In this document: positions 49,653-63,059 of the stretch, piece by piece
Numbering within the stretch: the stretch's first letter is position 1
How the letters are laid out: each line of letters starts with the position of its first letter
NCBI GenBank assembly: GCA_033439265.1
Contig: JAVTVX010000035.1
Location: 5,746,001-5,810,000, forward strand
Source: Dillenia suffruticosa
Lineage: Eukaryota > Streptophyta > Magnoliopsida > Dilleniales > Dilleniaceae
DNA length: 64,000 nt
Reading direction: 5' to 3'
Position numbers and translations under genes: made by a program
The notes under the pieces: model-generated
What the model was told of the DNA's origin: nothing
What the model saw: the letters and a program-made list of their open reading frames with translations, nothing else
Database searches by the model: none

Positions 49653-50111
49653 ATGACTTGCAAGAATCCGATTCCTTCACTTCCTCCGGAGTTCAAGAAG
49701 ACTAATATCCCCAGCAATGATGATAAGGAGTCACAAATCCCATGTTTGGAGACTCAACAAACCCTGGATCCTCGTTCATCAGAGAAGAGCCATAAAGAAG
49801 ATGATGATAAGCAATTGAAGTTACATTATCGAAATGCTTTGGTTAAAGAGACCCCTGAAGCACCAGAGTCCTCCAAGCTCCTGGGAGAGGTCACGGGGCG
49901 GGAGAGACTGAAGAGACACCGGATTGACATGGCAGGTAGGGTTTGGATTCCTGAAATATGGGGTCAAGAAGAGCTTCTAAAGGATTGGGTTGATTGTTCA
50001 TCGTTCGATGCTTCACTAGCCCATGGTGGGATAATGTCGGCCCGAGCAGCTTTGGTACAAGAGGGAAGAAGAGCAAATTCCAGCAGGTTGAGAATTGAGA
50101 ATAGATGTTAA
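49653..50111 (+). CDS. BIC1: BIC: blue-light inhibitor of cryptochromes
   Basis: A single-exon frame of 152 residues from [10 protein letters not shown]. The N-terminal half is acidic, Ser/Pro/Lys-rich and probably disordered. Residues 80-132 carry the BIC core: [10 protein letters not shown], then [20 protein letters not shown], then DCSSFDA and SARAALV. This core binds photoexcited cryptochrome and blocks its dimerisation in the nucleus, lowering blue-light responses. The frame is open 60 codons further 5' (to 49473). That part is unlike the family and contains a phenylalanine-rich stretch, so I prefer the start at 49653. BIC1 versus BIC2 is uncertain; BIC1 is favoured by the FtsZ2 neighbour, which is also its neighbour in Arabidopsis as far as I recall. 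Confidence 0.9.
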   Translation: MTCKNPIPSLPPEFKKTNIPSNDDKESQIPCLETQQTLDPRSSEKSHKEDDDKQLKLHYRNALVKETPEAPESSKLLGEVTGRERLKRHRIDMAGRVWIPEIWGQEELLKDWVDCSSFDASLAHGGIMSARAALVQEGRRANSSRLRIENRC

Positions 50112-51094
50112 ATGCTGTAACTCCAAAGTATTTTTCTTTAACTTCTTGTTTCCTGTCATTTAACATAATCGTGATGATGATTATTTCCTCTCTCCGATTC
50201 TTGTGCGATTTTACCTTTGTCTGGCAAATTCGAAGTGGTTATAAGAATTCGATTCTGATTAAGTTGTTGGGTCAGAGTAAAGTTCAGAAATATTTTGTCC
50301 TCAAATCTCTAGTCAAGTACCTTCATGATGGACCAACTTCGTTGCCTAGAAGCTAATCCACCACACCTGTAATTTGGTTACAGAGTAGACCAAACTTGAA
50401 CAAACCTGAAACGCTAAACTTAACCTTAGGTCGTATATACTAACGTTTCGTTGGTTTAGTAAGAAAAACACTAATACCCCATACCAAAACCTAAAATTCG
50501 AGTTTTGGTAGTGACAAAAATAACGTTAGAAGAGATCCCTCCCGATTGGAACCCAACAACAGCTCAGTTGAGATTAATCGAAACAAAATTTCGGATATTC
50601 GACGGTGAACCAAATCCAAGGAACCCAAAAAAAAACCTTAGGTCATATATAAAAAAGCTTCAAAATTGTGTTCATGCTCATCTTATTTATCTAAATAAAT
50701 TAATTAAATTGAAGCCTTCATAAGCCAAGTCATAAGTTACTGATAAACACGTCGTCGTCATCAAAGATGTAATGCCAAAATGAAACCAGAGTTAACCTGG
50801 TTCATGACCAAATATGTTAACGAACCTAGTTAATTGTGATTTGACTACAACCGAGGAAAGCAATTGGCCCACATTGAAACATTTGTCTGTTCCATGCAAC
50901 CGAATTGATAAAATTAGAATTTCTATTATAACCGACTAACTGTACAATCATGTTTTTTCTATGAAAACATAAAATTTGAAATTCTGAAGCAGCAAATGAC
51001 ATACAAGAGCATTCTGCTTTCTCCACTTGCGCAGACAATATACAAAGAAAAACATGACTACAAACAATGCAAATTTTGTAGTGTCAAAATTTAG
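50112..51094. other. Intergenic DNA between BIC and CIA1 (convergent)
   Basis: Holds the 3' ends of the convergent genes BIC (+) and CIA1 (-). The small frame 50505-50723 (EEIPPDWNPTTAQL) has no family I recognise. Nothing else supported. Confidence 0.45.
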
Positions 51095-54000
51095 TCAGGG
51101 TACAGATATAAGTTCCCAAATCTTAATCGTCCCATCATCACTGCCGGAAGCAAGTAGCTTCTTATTTTCCTGCCAAAATATTACGTTAAGTGAGGGTTTA
51201 TCACAGTTCTCAGACACAGAGAGAGAGATTACGTAAATCTCAATGACTAAAATGATAAAAAAGCATACGTATCATGGCTGGAATGAGGCATCCCTATTCT
51301 GGCTGCAATGAGGAATCTCTATATTGCAAACTAAATCCTTAACTCAGGAAATAACCTGGGGTAGAGGGCACAGACCGCATACACTGAACGCTTGGATTAA
51401 CCAAGATGAGCTAACATAAAAATTGGGGGAGAACAGGTCAATGCTCATAAGCAAGTGCATACTATTGCTCAGAACCGGGGGCAGAATTCAACCCAGATAT
51501 TAATCTAAGTCTTCTACCTAATTTATTCATAGGGCTGAGTGCAATAGCTCATAATATATACCATTAGGGCTTTTCTTAAAGCCTTTATTGTTCAGGTAAG
51601 AATTCTAATTTCAGTATGAGGCAATTGTTACTGAACTCAGAATATTGAGCAGCGCCGTAGCTGGATTATATAAATAATTAACAACATGATCATGGTGGCC
51701 CCAAGTTATCAGAAGTACATCTTACCATGCAACTCCATTGCACTGAATTGACATCCATGTCATGGGCCTTCTCCTTCTTCAGCAGGAGCTTGTAAGAAGG
51801 TCCATCAACCTGTCGTAACAAATGGAAGAAATGTCACAAAGTTGTTTCCAAGCCAAAAAGAAACAGACACCCAGGTCCATGAGAAGCCACCCCAACTATA
51901 GTTTCATTAAGTATTCCTGAAAGCAATTGTTTGCAAAATTCCTTTATAGGCACAATAAACAGAAAATCATCATTTTGGGAACATCTTAAAAGGTTCCACC
52001 CAGTCCCCACAAGAAATTTTAAAAAACAGGATTAGTGCCAACCAAAATCTAAATATGTAGGAAGTTCTAAATAAAACAAGACGTCAAGAAAATAGAAACC
52101 TCTAAAATACTAAAAATTTCAGCAATTTATCACTAACATTTAATGACCACTAAACTTACTAAAAGACCTAAAAATACTACCAAGAACACTTCTAATTGGA
52201 CCAACAATTCTTTATCTTTGTGATGGGAACAATTTCCATCTATCCAAGGCCGCCAAAGATCACATTTTTTGGACCGGCTGCACCATCAGATGGCTGTGCA
52301 TCTCCCTGATGCTTTTCCCTTGTTTCTGTACTTCTCTTATTTCTGAATAAATTTATTTTTCCAGTCAAAAAAATATTAAGAATAAAGTAAATTATCATCA
52401 ACATAGTACTCAAGGGGAACAAAAGAAGTTATATAATGGTCCTGGTTTCCACCATCAAAATGAGCACATCAATTCACCATTGCCTCCCCTTTCCTCTGGA
52501 ATTATCATGAAAGTCTTCAAGCACAAGGCTTCCTAAACAAGGAAAGGCACTCCGAACAAGACAAAAGCATTCCACATAATTTCCAAGAAGCATGCTTGAT
52601 TTACTTATCATCAATACGACTTTAAGAAGCCACCCAGAGCTGCTTGTTAGTACTCACTGCATTGAAATGTTCTCTACGAAGCACATATAATAAGTCATGA
52701 AATAGCTCAGGCTCCCTATTTTAAGAATTTTTAAGAAAGGGGTGGAAGAGAAAGGTTAAACGGTGCCTCCTTATCTCTAACAAAGAAGAAGAAGAAGAAG
52801 CTGACATTCTCCCTGCAGCAGCTATCAATTCAAAAGGAAGCACAAGATCATCTCCACAATTCCCAAGATAAACGACCAAACTCCCAAGCCCCATTCCCAT
52901 GACCCACATCAATAGACTTGCACAATGCACTATTGTAGTGCAATCTTACAGTTGTTGCTATGAAACAATTGGGCAGTAACAGCAACAGCAACCCACCCAT
53001 TAGAAGGGGGGGGTAATAACCATTACATCTGCAATGTTAGAGCAATTAAAGCCTTCATGGCACCTCCTCAAGTGGAAAACTTGTCTATAGGCAACAAGCG
53101 TTACATTACACTCCCATCACATACCTCAGAAACCATTACAATAGTAACCACAACAGCATCCATGACAGCAATCTAAGTCTGGCAATATGAAGGGGGGATC
53201 CATGAAACATCCACGTCAACATCCAGGCATGAATCTAAAATGCTAGTGAAGAGGATGCTAATATGCATAAGAAATTTCTATCTTCATTGATTTCATTTTT
53301 TTTTTCTGGGTTGGCAGGGGACATGTAATTGTGAAGGATATAATGAAATCCAGTACAAACTTTAGCCATATTTTTTGGATTTTGGAAAACTTTGGGGGGC
53401 CATAGCCTAGGCCCCCCTTTGGATCCGTCCCAGGCAGCCACTCTCCAAAACTGATCCACAAATTCAAATATCAATATGTCACCCAAATCACCCTCTGCCA
53501 CAGAAAATCCCCTTCCTATTTTTGCAAATCTGTTCACACCTATCATGCGAGTAAAGCTCAAATGAAACTAATTTAATAGTCACCTAAACATCCTCCATCC
53601 ATAAGCTGTTTGACAAGCTGCCATCTCACCACGTGGAATTCAAAAGCGTCCTGTCAAGACATCTCAAAAGATCTTCTCTCAATTTCATCAAGCAGAGTTG
53701 ATCTTCTCTCAATTTCATCAAGCAGAGTTCAGCATATAATGCATACAATAAGGTAAAATAAATTAACATATTAAAGGTCTCTATTACAGTTAGTACTCCT
53801 TGAGTTTCACCCCATAATTCAGATTTTTCTCTCTATGTTTCTGTCTTCTTTCTTTACTACTATTATCCTCTAATAAAATAAAAAAAAAAGAACAGCAAGT
53901 CTATTTCCACTTGCAGTAAGGGGAGAAAGGGCAATGAGACAAAAGGATGTTAATTACCGAGCTCTCCTTGTCTTCAACAAAAAACCTTATTGCGTCATCA

Positions 54001-57000
54001 GCTGCTCCACTAGCAATTATGCCTTCCCTGAAAAATCCAATATGAACTATTTATACTAATCATTAGGACACAGGCACTACAAAAAGAAGCAACTTACCCA
54101 GATGTTCAGCTAATGATTTGGGTTAACTTAGCACCAACAATGAATTAATGAGTAAATGAAGTAACAAGAAAACAGAACAACTTCAAAGTTCAAAAGGGAT
54201 CCCACAAATACAACTAAGCTCCATATCTCATATTTAAATTTATGAATGATAATACAAGTCAACCACACATACAGTACCGTACTTTTTTGTTAATTGCAAG
54301 AAAAAAATATACCGACCAAAAGATATTCCCAAAAGCAGGAGCATTGAAGCCCAACTCACACACTCAGTAATCCAGACTATATTATTAACATCATAATTGG
54401 CTGTAGTAGCTCTACCCAGACTATTATTTCTTCCACCAAAGAGCCACTTTCAAAATAACAGTTTTGTTCGAAGAGAAAATTCAATATGCAAGCATCCTGA
54501 ACAAGCTGCTTAAAATCCTCCCATACAACAATCTATCCCTCGTAGCATCCTATTTCTTTCCCTGTTTTAGACAGTGAAACTAAGAATATTGACCAAGTAC
54601 TTCTAGGATGAGTTTAAGATGGCACAATATAACCTCAAAAATTTTGAGGTTAATCATCAAGATACCAATTATGAGCATAAATGTAGGATTATTAAGCACC
54701 TCAAATGTGACCCATCAAATAAACGGAATCCTTCTTTCCCTTCTCATTATGAAAAGGAGTATAATTACATCGGAAGATATGGGAAGCTTTAAACGATCAG
54801 GTTTCCATCCATGTCAAATAAGGTCCAGCTTAGCTTTCTTGGATGTTCACAATACTGTTTTATTGATAAGCCCCTACTTGCATGGTAAATAATTCATTAC
54901 CATTATTTGTTATATCTTTTTGTGCTCAAATATGAGGACATATTAGGAAGCACAACTACGAGCCAAATCACTCCTAAAATTTAGAAGTTATTCACAGTCA
55001 AATGGGACAAATGTTCAGGCACAGAAGAAGAATCAGAGGCAGTGACAAAGGATAACAGAAACAGAACAACCACTGAAGATATGGTGTAAGAAAGGATGAA
55101 ACAAAATTTATCCACGCATGGAGAAAAGCAATAACTTATTAATGTCAACTGCCACGAGAAAATGACAATCAATTTCAGACTGTTGTAAAAAAGATCTGTT
55201 AAAATTTCCAAGACCAAGGTTAACAAACCTATAAATGCACACAGATGTATATGCAACTATAAACAAAGATAATACTGTTTAAAACTATGTAATAAACAAA
55301 ATTTAAGTGAATCTGGAGAAGATGAGGGAGCAAGATTAATTGGACTTACTACCTTGACCAATGAACTGACAAAATGGTGCGATCATGATATCCAGAGAGA
55401 GTGCAAATATGTGTCCTGAAAAAAGCATTTAATATGCGAACTGACACAATTAGAACACTTGAGGGAGAAATCAACTCATTTACTGCAAGATAAAGATATA
55501 AACATCCTTTTTTTCCCCCTATAAAAATTTAGTTCTAGACATCATAAATCACATTTGATGATCTTTTCACCCCCTTTTCTTCTAAACAAGGTAAAGGCTA
55601 CTTGAAAACACGAAAGGATGCAACTTCGCTAGAAATGTTACGGAATGGCACATTAGGGGTCAAAGAACAACAGACGAGTAACAGCACAAAAGAAAAAGAA
55701 TTCCACCAAGTAATGGCCATTGTACCAAACTATTAAGACCAAGCATTATAAGCAAACACTCCATCACACAAGACCAACATCCCCCCCCCAAAACACAAAA
55801 AAGAAAGAAAAATTAATTGATTAATTAATTTTAAACCATGTAATGATAAATAGATGGAAGAAGCACAAAATCATATCTTTACCTTAACCTCCTCTACACA
55901 ATCTTTTAATCAGGAAAAACAAAAACAAGTATTGGTGAACACAGCAAAAGGTAAAAGGGAGGGACGATAAACTATTCTTCAAAATTAAAACACAAAGAAA
56001 ATGCCTGGTAGGAACAGAATATCGGCAAATCTCTCTGATCTTGCTTAGCATTTTCTAAAGAATAATTTCAAAAAGCACCCAAAGCATAAGACGTTAAGAG
56101 GCAGATAAAGTAATCCTCTCCCATAATATTGGGATGGAAAGAAATTTAACATTGAAGATACAAGTGATCCTTTTCAATCACATGCACCAACTAAACTACA
56201 TACCAAGATGACACAATCAGGTCCATATGACGAACGTACAGAAACAATAACAATGGTGGAGCTCATAGTAGTTGTTATCCATGTATAAACAAGGTTGTTA
56301 ACAACGGATCCTATCTAGAATCATTGGACAAAGTCCTAAGAGATTGAATCTTAGGATCAATTCATATTGTAAGATAGTACTCTGAAGTAGGAAAAAATTC
56401 ATAAAATTATAATATTTTGTAGTTACACATAAGTCAATAAAATCTGCACTTCACCTTGGTTCATGTGTGGATATTTTAATATTCTTAGATCTCCGTCAGA
56501 AAAACTTAACAAGTCTAATATCATCACTAGTATGGCCTTTTTGATTCCTGTATCATGGATTGCAAGTTGCAAGATATTCCTCTTTTCAGCGTGAGTACAT
56601 GTGGTCTGTGTCTTAGGTGCAAAGGGCTGCCTCCCGTATCAATCACTTAATCTTCTCTAATGACTGGGACTCGGGAGTCACATTTTCCTAATCTTAAAAC
56701 TAGACCCTCACCCTAACCACTTTCGACCACTTTCCTATCCTAGAAGTACTTGGAGAGATACCAACATAGAAGGATGGGAGAGTTTTTCAAGTTCACGAGG
56801 AAATTGAATAGTTCCGAGAAGATCCTGTAAGTTTGAAAGAAAGAGATTTCCCGTGATGTTAGAGAGAAGGAAAGCACTATCCTTCATGAAATTGATGAGT
56901 TAGACAAATCGGATGTTAAGAGCAGTTTATCTGACGATCTCTCTAGCTGCAGAAAAGGACTTAAAAATTATCTTAAGAAGATTCTTTGAAAGAGAAGAGA

Positions 57001-60000
57001 AGTCAGTATCAAAACATACAGATGAAATGGCTTAAAGAAGCCCTTTGAGATGGGTGAGATCCATGGGGCAATTTTTGGTATTACAGAGAAAGCCATGGCT
57101 TTGTCATGGCCTTTTTTTTTTAACTTTTGGGACATTATATGCAAGAATCTGTTTAGAGTATTTCATAAGCACTTCACCGATTGGATTGTTTTGTAAGAGC
57201 ATGTACTCTACTTTGATAACCCTTATTCCAAAGAAGACTTGCTTCTTGAAAGTGAAAAATTTCATGCCAGCCTTACAACTAGTTTTTATTAGATCATGGT
57301 ATTATAATATTAAAATCAAGCAAAACAAAGGTTTCCTAGAAGCAAAATTCATCAATGGAGTCTTGAAAGTGAAAAATTTCATGCCAGCCTTACGACTAGT
57401 TTTTATCAGATCATGGTATTACAATATTAAAATCAAGCTAAACAAAGATTTCTAGAAGCAAAATTCATCAATGAAGAAAATTAACCCAATCAGTTGGTAG
57501 CGGAGCACTATTAACAGGATTGAAGTAAATATCTCAAGCAAATGATGAGAGAACCACGTCTTTAAAAATAAAAAAGGGACCGGTAGTTTCCCCACCATGG
57601 TGCATAGCCATTCCCAGAGTGCATTCTTTGTGCATTTGTGCCCCATATCTTCAAGGTAAGATCATCACTGCAAAGTAGGTATGACTGTTATTTGTCTCCA
57701 TAACACTTTTATCGCTATTTCATTGGCAATAATACTTTAAAGCATCATCTTATATTTTCTTGATCCATTACGGTGATTGCTGTCTGCAGTGCATCTTCTC
57801 AATTATGGATTTTTGTGTTAATCTGTATAGTATCTAACTAGAATAAACAAGGTTAAAAGAGTTCAAGCATACCTACAGGTAACCATCTTGTCACCACTAG
57901 GGCTGAAAGATAAGGCCCAAACTGTAGAGGTGTGCCCACTGAAAGAAAAACAAAAAAATTCATCAAACTTTGCTAAGATACTTCACAAGAGATAAACTAA
58001 ATACTACGAAATCTGGTGCTTAACAGTGTCTTAGAAGGCAACCAAATTCCATTCACAATGCCAGCAATCCCTGGGATCAAATCCTACTTGTACTGAGGTG
58101 GACGGGTTTGTGGGTAGGAAGAACTCATGGCTCAATCACCTTTGGACCCGAAAAGAAAAATCTATGTGAGATATATTAAAGCGTGTCCCACTGTTAAACA
58201 ATGCTGAAAGTCCTATGAATCTCCAAAGTTTCACCTCAGATTACCATCAATTACTGCACAGTGACAGTACAAAATGCATGCAATCCCTCATCTAACAAAC
58301 AGATAATTGTCCTCATCCCAATGCTGGGCAATAATTGGCAGTATTATCCAAATTATTATGGCAGTGTACATCAAACTATAAGAGAATCCAATACCTTCAC
58401 GACAAGGCAATCCGACATGGTAAAAACTTCTACTCAAGTTTCATTCATTTATCCATTATCTTCCCAGCCCTTCAATCCTATGGCTTCAAGCCAGTTATAA
58501 AGATTTTTTTCCTGGGGATATTCCAAAACTTTTTCCTTTTATTGGAAAATTCCTTTGCTTGTACATACCAAGTTCTGATGAGATTTGGAATTGAGTTTTA
58601 AATGCATGCTATTAAAACCAACTATTGGAAGATGATGTTTAACCAAAAAGGTTACATGCAAAATCAAAATGACAAAAAAAAAAAAAAAAAGAGCAAAAGT
58701 TTACTGATAAAACTTAAGGTTATTAGTTGTGATTATAAAGCCAATAAAGAATCAATACTAAGGATACATGGACAGAGACAACAAGGGAGAGAAGACAAGT
58801 ACTTGTTTGATTCACCTAAAGTTTGAACACATTGCCAATCATCACCATCACCATCCTCTGCCCAAACCTACAAAGGTATATGCAACAACAGTATATGGTA
58901 TAAACCAAACTCCTTCACATTGATACAAACTGGACAATCAGAGGTTATTCACCAGATCAAAAAATTCATGCAGAAAAATACACGAGGCCTTGGACGTTTA
59001 CAATGAAATATACCTTTATTGTGTTATCATAACTACAAGAAAACAACAAGTCCATTGATGGATGCCATTGAACCATTTTTACATCCTGTGTATGTCCTTG
59101 CAACACAGACACACAATCAAACTCATTCCCAGGCTGCACTTCCCAAATCCAAACCGTCTTATCTCGACCACATGTTGCAAGCAAAGACCCAGATGCACTC
59201 CAAGAAACACTTTTCACTTCATTTTCATGACCCTGTTCACAAAAATAAAAGTATAAATTTAAGAAAAGCTGGGACGAAAAGCTCTGAACTGTCCAACAGA
59301 TGTGGAGAAAAAGATTCAAGAAAAAAATAGAAAAAACAAAAATTTTTCCACAGTAGAGACCTTACAACCGGAGTCAGGCCCCCATCCAGAACATCTATAC
59401 TCTATTATTCACTAACACCCCTGAATTATTTCTTACAAGCTATTAATTTAAAGACATTACTTGCTTGAGTAAAAAAGTCAAATGCATTATCATTTCCCAA
59501 TTCAAATTAACAAAATTCTCTATACCTCAGATGGCCACATAACACCAACATAAAGCAATTTGCGTCAGATCTTATTTAAAAAAAAAGGATAGGTCTGAAA
59601 TTAGGATCTACAGTATTCATTTAGATAAGTTTGATATGAGTAAAGACTAATGGAGGAAAACATAATTGAGGAAGCCCAACCCTAATGGCTGGATCAAGCT
59701 TTGATTGGCTCTGTTAATCAACATTGCCACCAAAAATGCACATTTTGATAGTAAACTAGATGCATAGAATGACTGTTCCCAAAGCAGGTAGCAAAAGCTA
59801 CCACACAGACTCATAGCAAGCATGACTTAATCAGTGGAAGAAAAGCATTATAGGGAGTCAGGTTATAGTACCTCCAGAGTGGAAACACATTCAAAGTCCC
59901 CCCCAACTTGCTCCCAAATAGCAGTGGTGGCATCAAAGCTCGTACTAGCCAACAATTTCCCACTTGGCAACCACGCACAAGACCTAACTGTCCGAGTATG

Positions 60001-60981
60001 TGTCTCTTCCAATACTGCCTGCTTAGTTACATAATCACAAATCACACGCACACCCAAGAACTCAAATCCAAGGGCCTGTTTAATTGTCTAATGAAGTGAA
60101 ATCAGTTCATTTGCATTTCCAAGTAAAATAAATAATGAACAGGGGAGCTATGTTTTTTATGGACAATGAGATTAGTCAAATTTACTCATAAACTATAATA
60201 AGCTATAAGAAAACATTTCTAGTTAGGGCTGTAAAATGATCAAAACATTTCTAGTTAGGGCTGTAAAATGATCACAAAAGCTCACGTCGACTCTAATTTT
60301 GACTTGACAAAAATTTGTCCAAACTCTGAACGTAACATTATCGGAGCTGAATTTGAGCCTTCTACTACTTGGTTCACACTCATTAGTTAAACATAGATTA
60401 AGCAACAGCTCGGGCTTGGCCAGTAAAAAACTTGCCCAAGCTCAACTCGTACTCTAAATGATCAGAGCTCAAGCAACCTACTGCTCGGTTCGACTGGGCT
60501 CTTTAAACCATTAGTTCTAGTATTAGAGAAAAAGGGTTCATTCCATTCCAAAATGCTTCTACTATCAAGGTCTTCAATGTATTTAAATGTCTGAAATGAA
60601 TCCAATATATAACTACAAACTAGCATTCAAAATTTAGCACAGATCAAAGAGGGACCAATCTGAAGTTTTAAACATGCCCTAAACTCATACACCCAAAATC
60701 ATCTAACTAGGGTTCCACGAAATTCGAATTGCACTCCAGGTAAGCACACAACATGTATGATCATAGAACCAAGTGAAAAAATGAAAAACCTTGCATTCCC
60801 AAGACTGAAGACCCGACTGCTGCCAGATTCTGACGGTCTTGTCGCCGCTGCAAGAGGCTAACATCGGTGGAATTCCGGCAGAGCCGGTGGCGGGATTCCA
60901 AGCGAGACTCCAAACCCTATCGGTGTGCCCTTCGAGTCTCTGAATCTCCTTCAGTTCGAATCTTCCTTCAACCAAATCCAT
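51095..60981 (-). CDS. CIA1: Cytosolic iron-sulfur assembly protein 1, WD40 (CIA1/CIAO1)
   Basis: Ten exons join in phase to 350 residues: 60790-60981, 59872-60018, 59014-59232, 58803-58867, 57873-57938, 57596-57667, 55353-55415, 53958-54027, 51726-51809, 51095-51169. All introns are GT..AG. The protein is a seven-bladed WD40 propeller with repeated GH...V.S..W..SG..LAT...D.T..IW units, for example [33 protein letters not shown] and [16 protein letters not shown]1 is part of the cytosolic targeting complex (with MET18/MMS19 and AE7/CIAO2B) that delivers Fe-S clusters to cytosolic and nuclear proteins. Length equals the Arabidopsis protein within a few residues. Start chosen at MDLVEG (60981); an upstream in-frame ATG (60999) adds only MGASWE. 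Introns are large: intron 6 holds a LINE remnant, and introns 1 and 8 hold short tandem duplications. Confidence 0.95.
53670..53729. repeat. 2 x 30-bp exact tandem duplication in CIA1 intron 8
   Basis: The 30-bp unit beginning GATCTTCTCTCAATTTCATC is repeated perfectly at 53670-53699 and 53700-53729. The lack of differences implies a recent event. Confidence 0.95.
56770..57476 (+). mobile_element. Degenerate L1-type LINE ORF2 fragment in CIA1 intron 6
   Basis: On the plus strand, antisense to CIA1, broken frames keep the order of a plant LINE ORF2. An endonuclease-RT linker ([15 protein letters not shown] ... [11 protein letters not shown] ... [12 protein letters not shown], about 56790-56990) is followed by MKWLKEA (about 57022), matching the WLKEGD block. 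Then comes YFISTSP ... TLITLIPKK (about 57155-57240), matching the first reverse-transcriptase motif (N.T.I.LIPK), and KNFMPAL in place of DFRPISL. Stops and shifts make it non-functional. No catalytic YxDD remains. Confidence 0.6.
57245..57476. repeat. 117-bp tandem duplication inside the LINE remnant
   Basis: Units starting CTTGAAAGTGAAAAATTTC at 57245 and 57362 are nearly identical over about 115 bp and include the KNFMPAL segment. The duplication happened after the LINE had inserted and decayed. Confidence 0.92.
60210..60273. repeat. 2 x 32-bp exact tandem duplication in CIA1 intron 1
   Basis: AAAACATTTCTAGTTAGGGC and the next 12 bases repeat perfectly at 60210-60241 and 60242-60273. The downstream 60.27-60.50 kb has GAGCTC/CTCGG-type words often seen in plant non-autonomous repeats, but no ends can be defined. 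Confidence 0.95.
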
Positions 60982-62279
60982 TTCCCAACTCGCGCCCAAG
61001 AATCGATTGATGAAGTTATAGAATTCAGAAGAATCTGAGTTTGGGATTTGGATTCTGAGCAGAAGCGAATTTGTACTTGACTTGGTGGGTTTTTCTCTCT
61101 CTCTTTTTTTTTTCTTTTCTTTTCTTTTTCATATTTTTTTTGGATATACGAACGGGGAAGATTTCAGCGTAAACAACACGCGCTGGACTTAATGGGATAT
61201 CGCTTGTGCTGAGCTCGTGCCCATTTGACAACTTGTCAATCTGTACTGCCCGCTTGGAAAAATAATTTTTTTATTTGGATAAAATATTTTTATTACTTTC
61301 TTCTATATGGCTTGGAACTCTATATTTTGCTTATTATTCTTTACAGCAGAAAGTAGGCAAAAGCAATATTTAGAGCAAAATAAATTTATGAATGATAACA
61401 ATTCCTTATTGAAAAATAACCTTTCATTTATTAGAGTTATTTCTTATCACTAAACATTTGAAAAAAAAAATTCTTAATTTTTGTGTTTAAAATGAAAAAA
61501 AAAATCTTAATTTTGGTCTTCTAAAATAATTTTTAATATTGAGTATTAGACATACATGCGAATTTATTTCTAAATATATTTAAAATTTGTCATTGAATGA
61601 CGGTTTCAAAATCTCATGTCGACAGTTTTTAGGCGTATCACCATACCAACTGGACTTTCTAATAAAGTTATAGGGACACTAAAATGCATCGTCCTAAATG
61701 ACGATTTTTACACCAATTATACACCGATATGATAAATTAAATGTCTAAAATTATAATTTATTTTGGAGAGATAATGAATTTAAGATTTTTTTTTTCATTT
61801 TAAATACAAAAATTAAGATTTTACTTAACATTTAAATAAATGAATCATAAGTTTGATTGAAATATTATGTTACATAACATATAGTAATTAAGATGGAATG
61901 AAGAAAAACATTACTCCTTTAAGGACAAGATAATCGTATGAACATTTCAAACTCATTTTTACATTTTATATTTTTTAAATATCAACTTTTACGTGTTATT
62001 ATATATTACAAGATGAATTCTATGAACTATAAGAAAAATTTGTGTTGGAAGAATGTTATCAAACTCTATTTTTAGATTCCGGTGTATCAATTTTTTGAGA
62101 TCTAAGTGAGAGTATTTACGGTAAATCAGTCGTAAGAACAAATGCAAAGTAAGTGCAAATGTAATTTCCTTTTTAATACATGGGGAATGCATCTTAGACC
62201 CGGTTAATATTTTGGAGTTAAGTAATAGGTAATTGGGAAGATTTATATAAGGATTACAACCAAGAAAAATAGAAAAATA
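60982..62279. other. CIA1 upstream region and intergenic DNA
   Basis: The first 200 bp are the CIA1 5' flank with a CT/T-rich tract (61090-61140). The remainder to 62.28 kb is AT-rich with no recognised gene. Confidence 0.5.
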
Positions 62280-62707
62280 ACTTGCAATCGGGGTGTTATG
62301 ACATCCGGGTTGAGCTCGAATATTTCAATACCCGAACTCAGCTCGAGTATACTTTAGGCGAGTTTGAATTCATTGAGCTTGTATTTTTCGAGTTCGAGGT
62401 TGAAATGTTATCGGGTATTGTCGGGTAGTGTCATCGAATATCATCATTGGATAGTATAAGTAATATATTTAAAAAAATATATCTAAAAAACTAATTTTAT
62501 ATATAAAAATTATTTTTAAAAATATAATTATATATAAAACTTTTTTTTTTTTAAATAATAGATCTCGGATAATTCGTCGAGCCTTCTAAATCGACGCAGT
62601 TGAACTCAATCTTGATATCGAGCTACCCGAGCCGGATCCGGGGTCAAGTTTTGACAGGGTAGTGTTATGCGTTGTGACACTACCCGGGTGTCAGGGCTAC
62701 TTGCAAT
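62280..62707. mobile_element. Possible Mutator-like miniature element with 9-bp TSD
   Basis: The exact 9-mer ACTTGCAAT occurs at 62280-62288 and 62699-62707. Just inside, TGACATCCGGGT (62299-62310) is an imperfect inverted repeat of ACCCGGGTGTCA (62682-62693). A 9-bp target duplication with terminal inverted repeats fits a non-autonomous MULE. The 410-bp interior is non-coding with CGAGCTCGAGT-type words. The inverted repeats are short, so the class is tentative. Confidence 0.45.
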
Positions 62708-63059
62708 GTGATGCTCTTGCGTTTCATAGCCCAAGAAAAGAGAAATGAAGTAAAATGCCAACAAAGAATACTAAACCAAGGAGTAATCCCCAGAAGTCCG
62801 TATGTGCCAAATAGGAACAACGCCGTCGTTTGATGAACATTTATTTTCTTGCTTTTACCGTTCTGCGTTAAGAACGACGTCACTTATCTGAGATATTGCA
62901 TTTCCAGCACTGATAAAACGACATCGTTTCTTTGAGTCAAAGCGCCATCATTTTTGACGGAAACTCCTCCTTGGTGGAAACAACTGCGTTCTAGCGATCA
63001 AATTCAGAGTGAGAGTATTAAAACCGATCAAGCAACAAGGGAAAATACGAGACGGAGGA

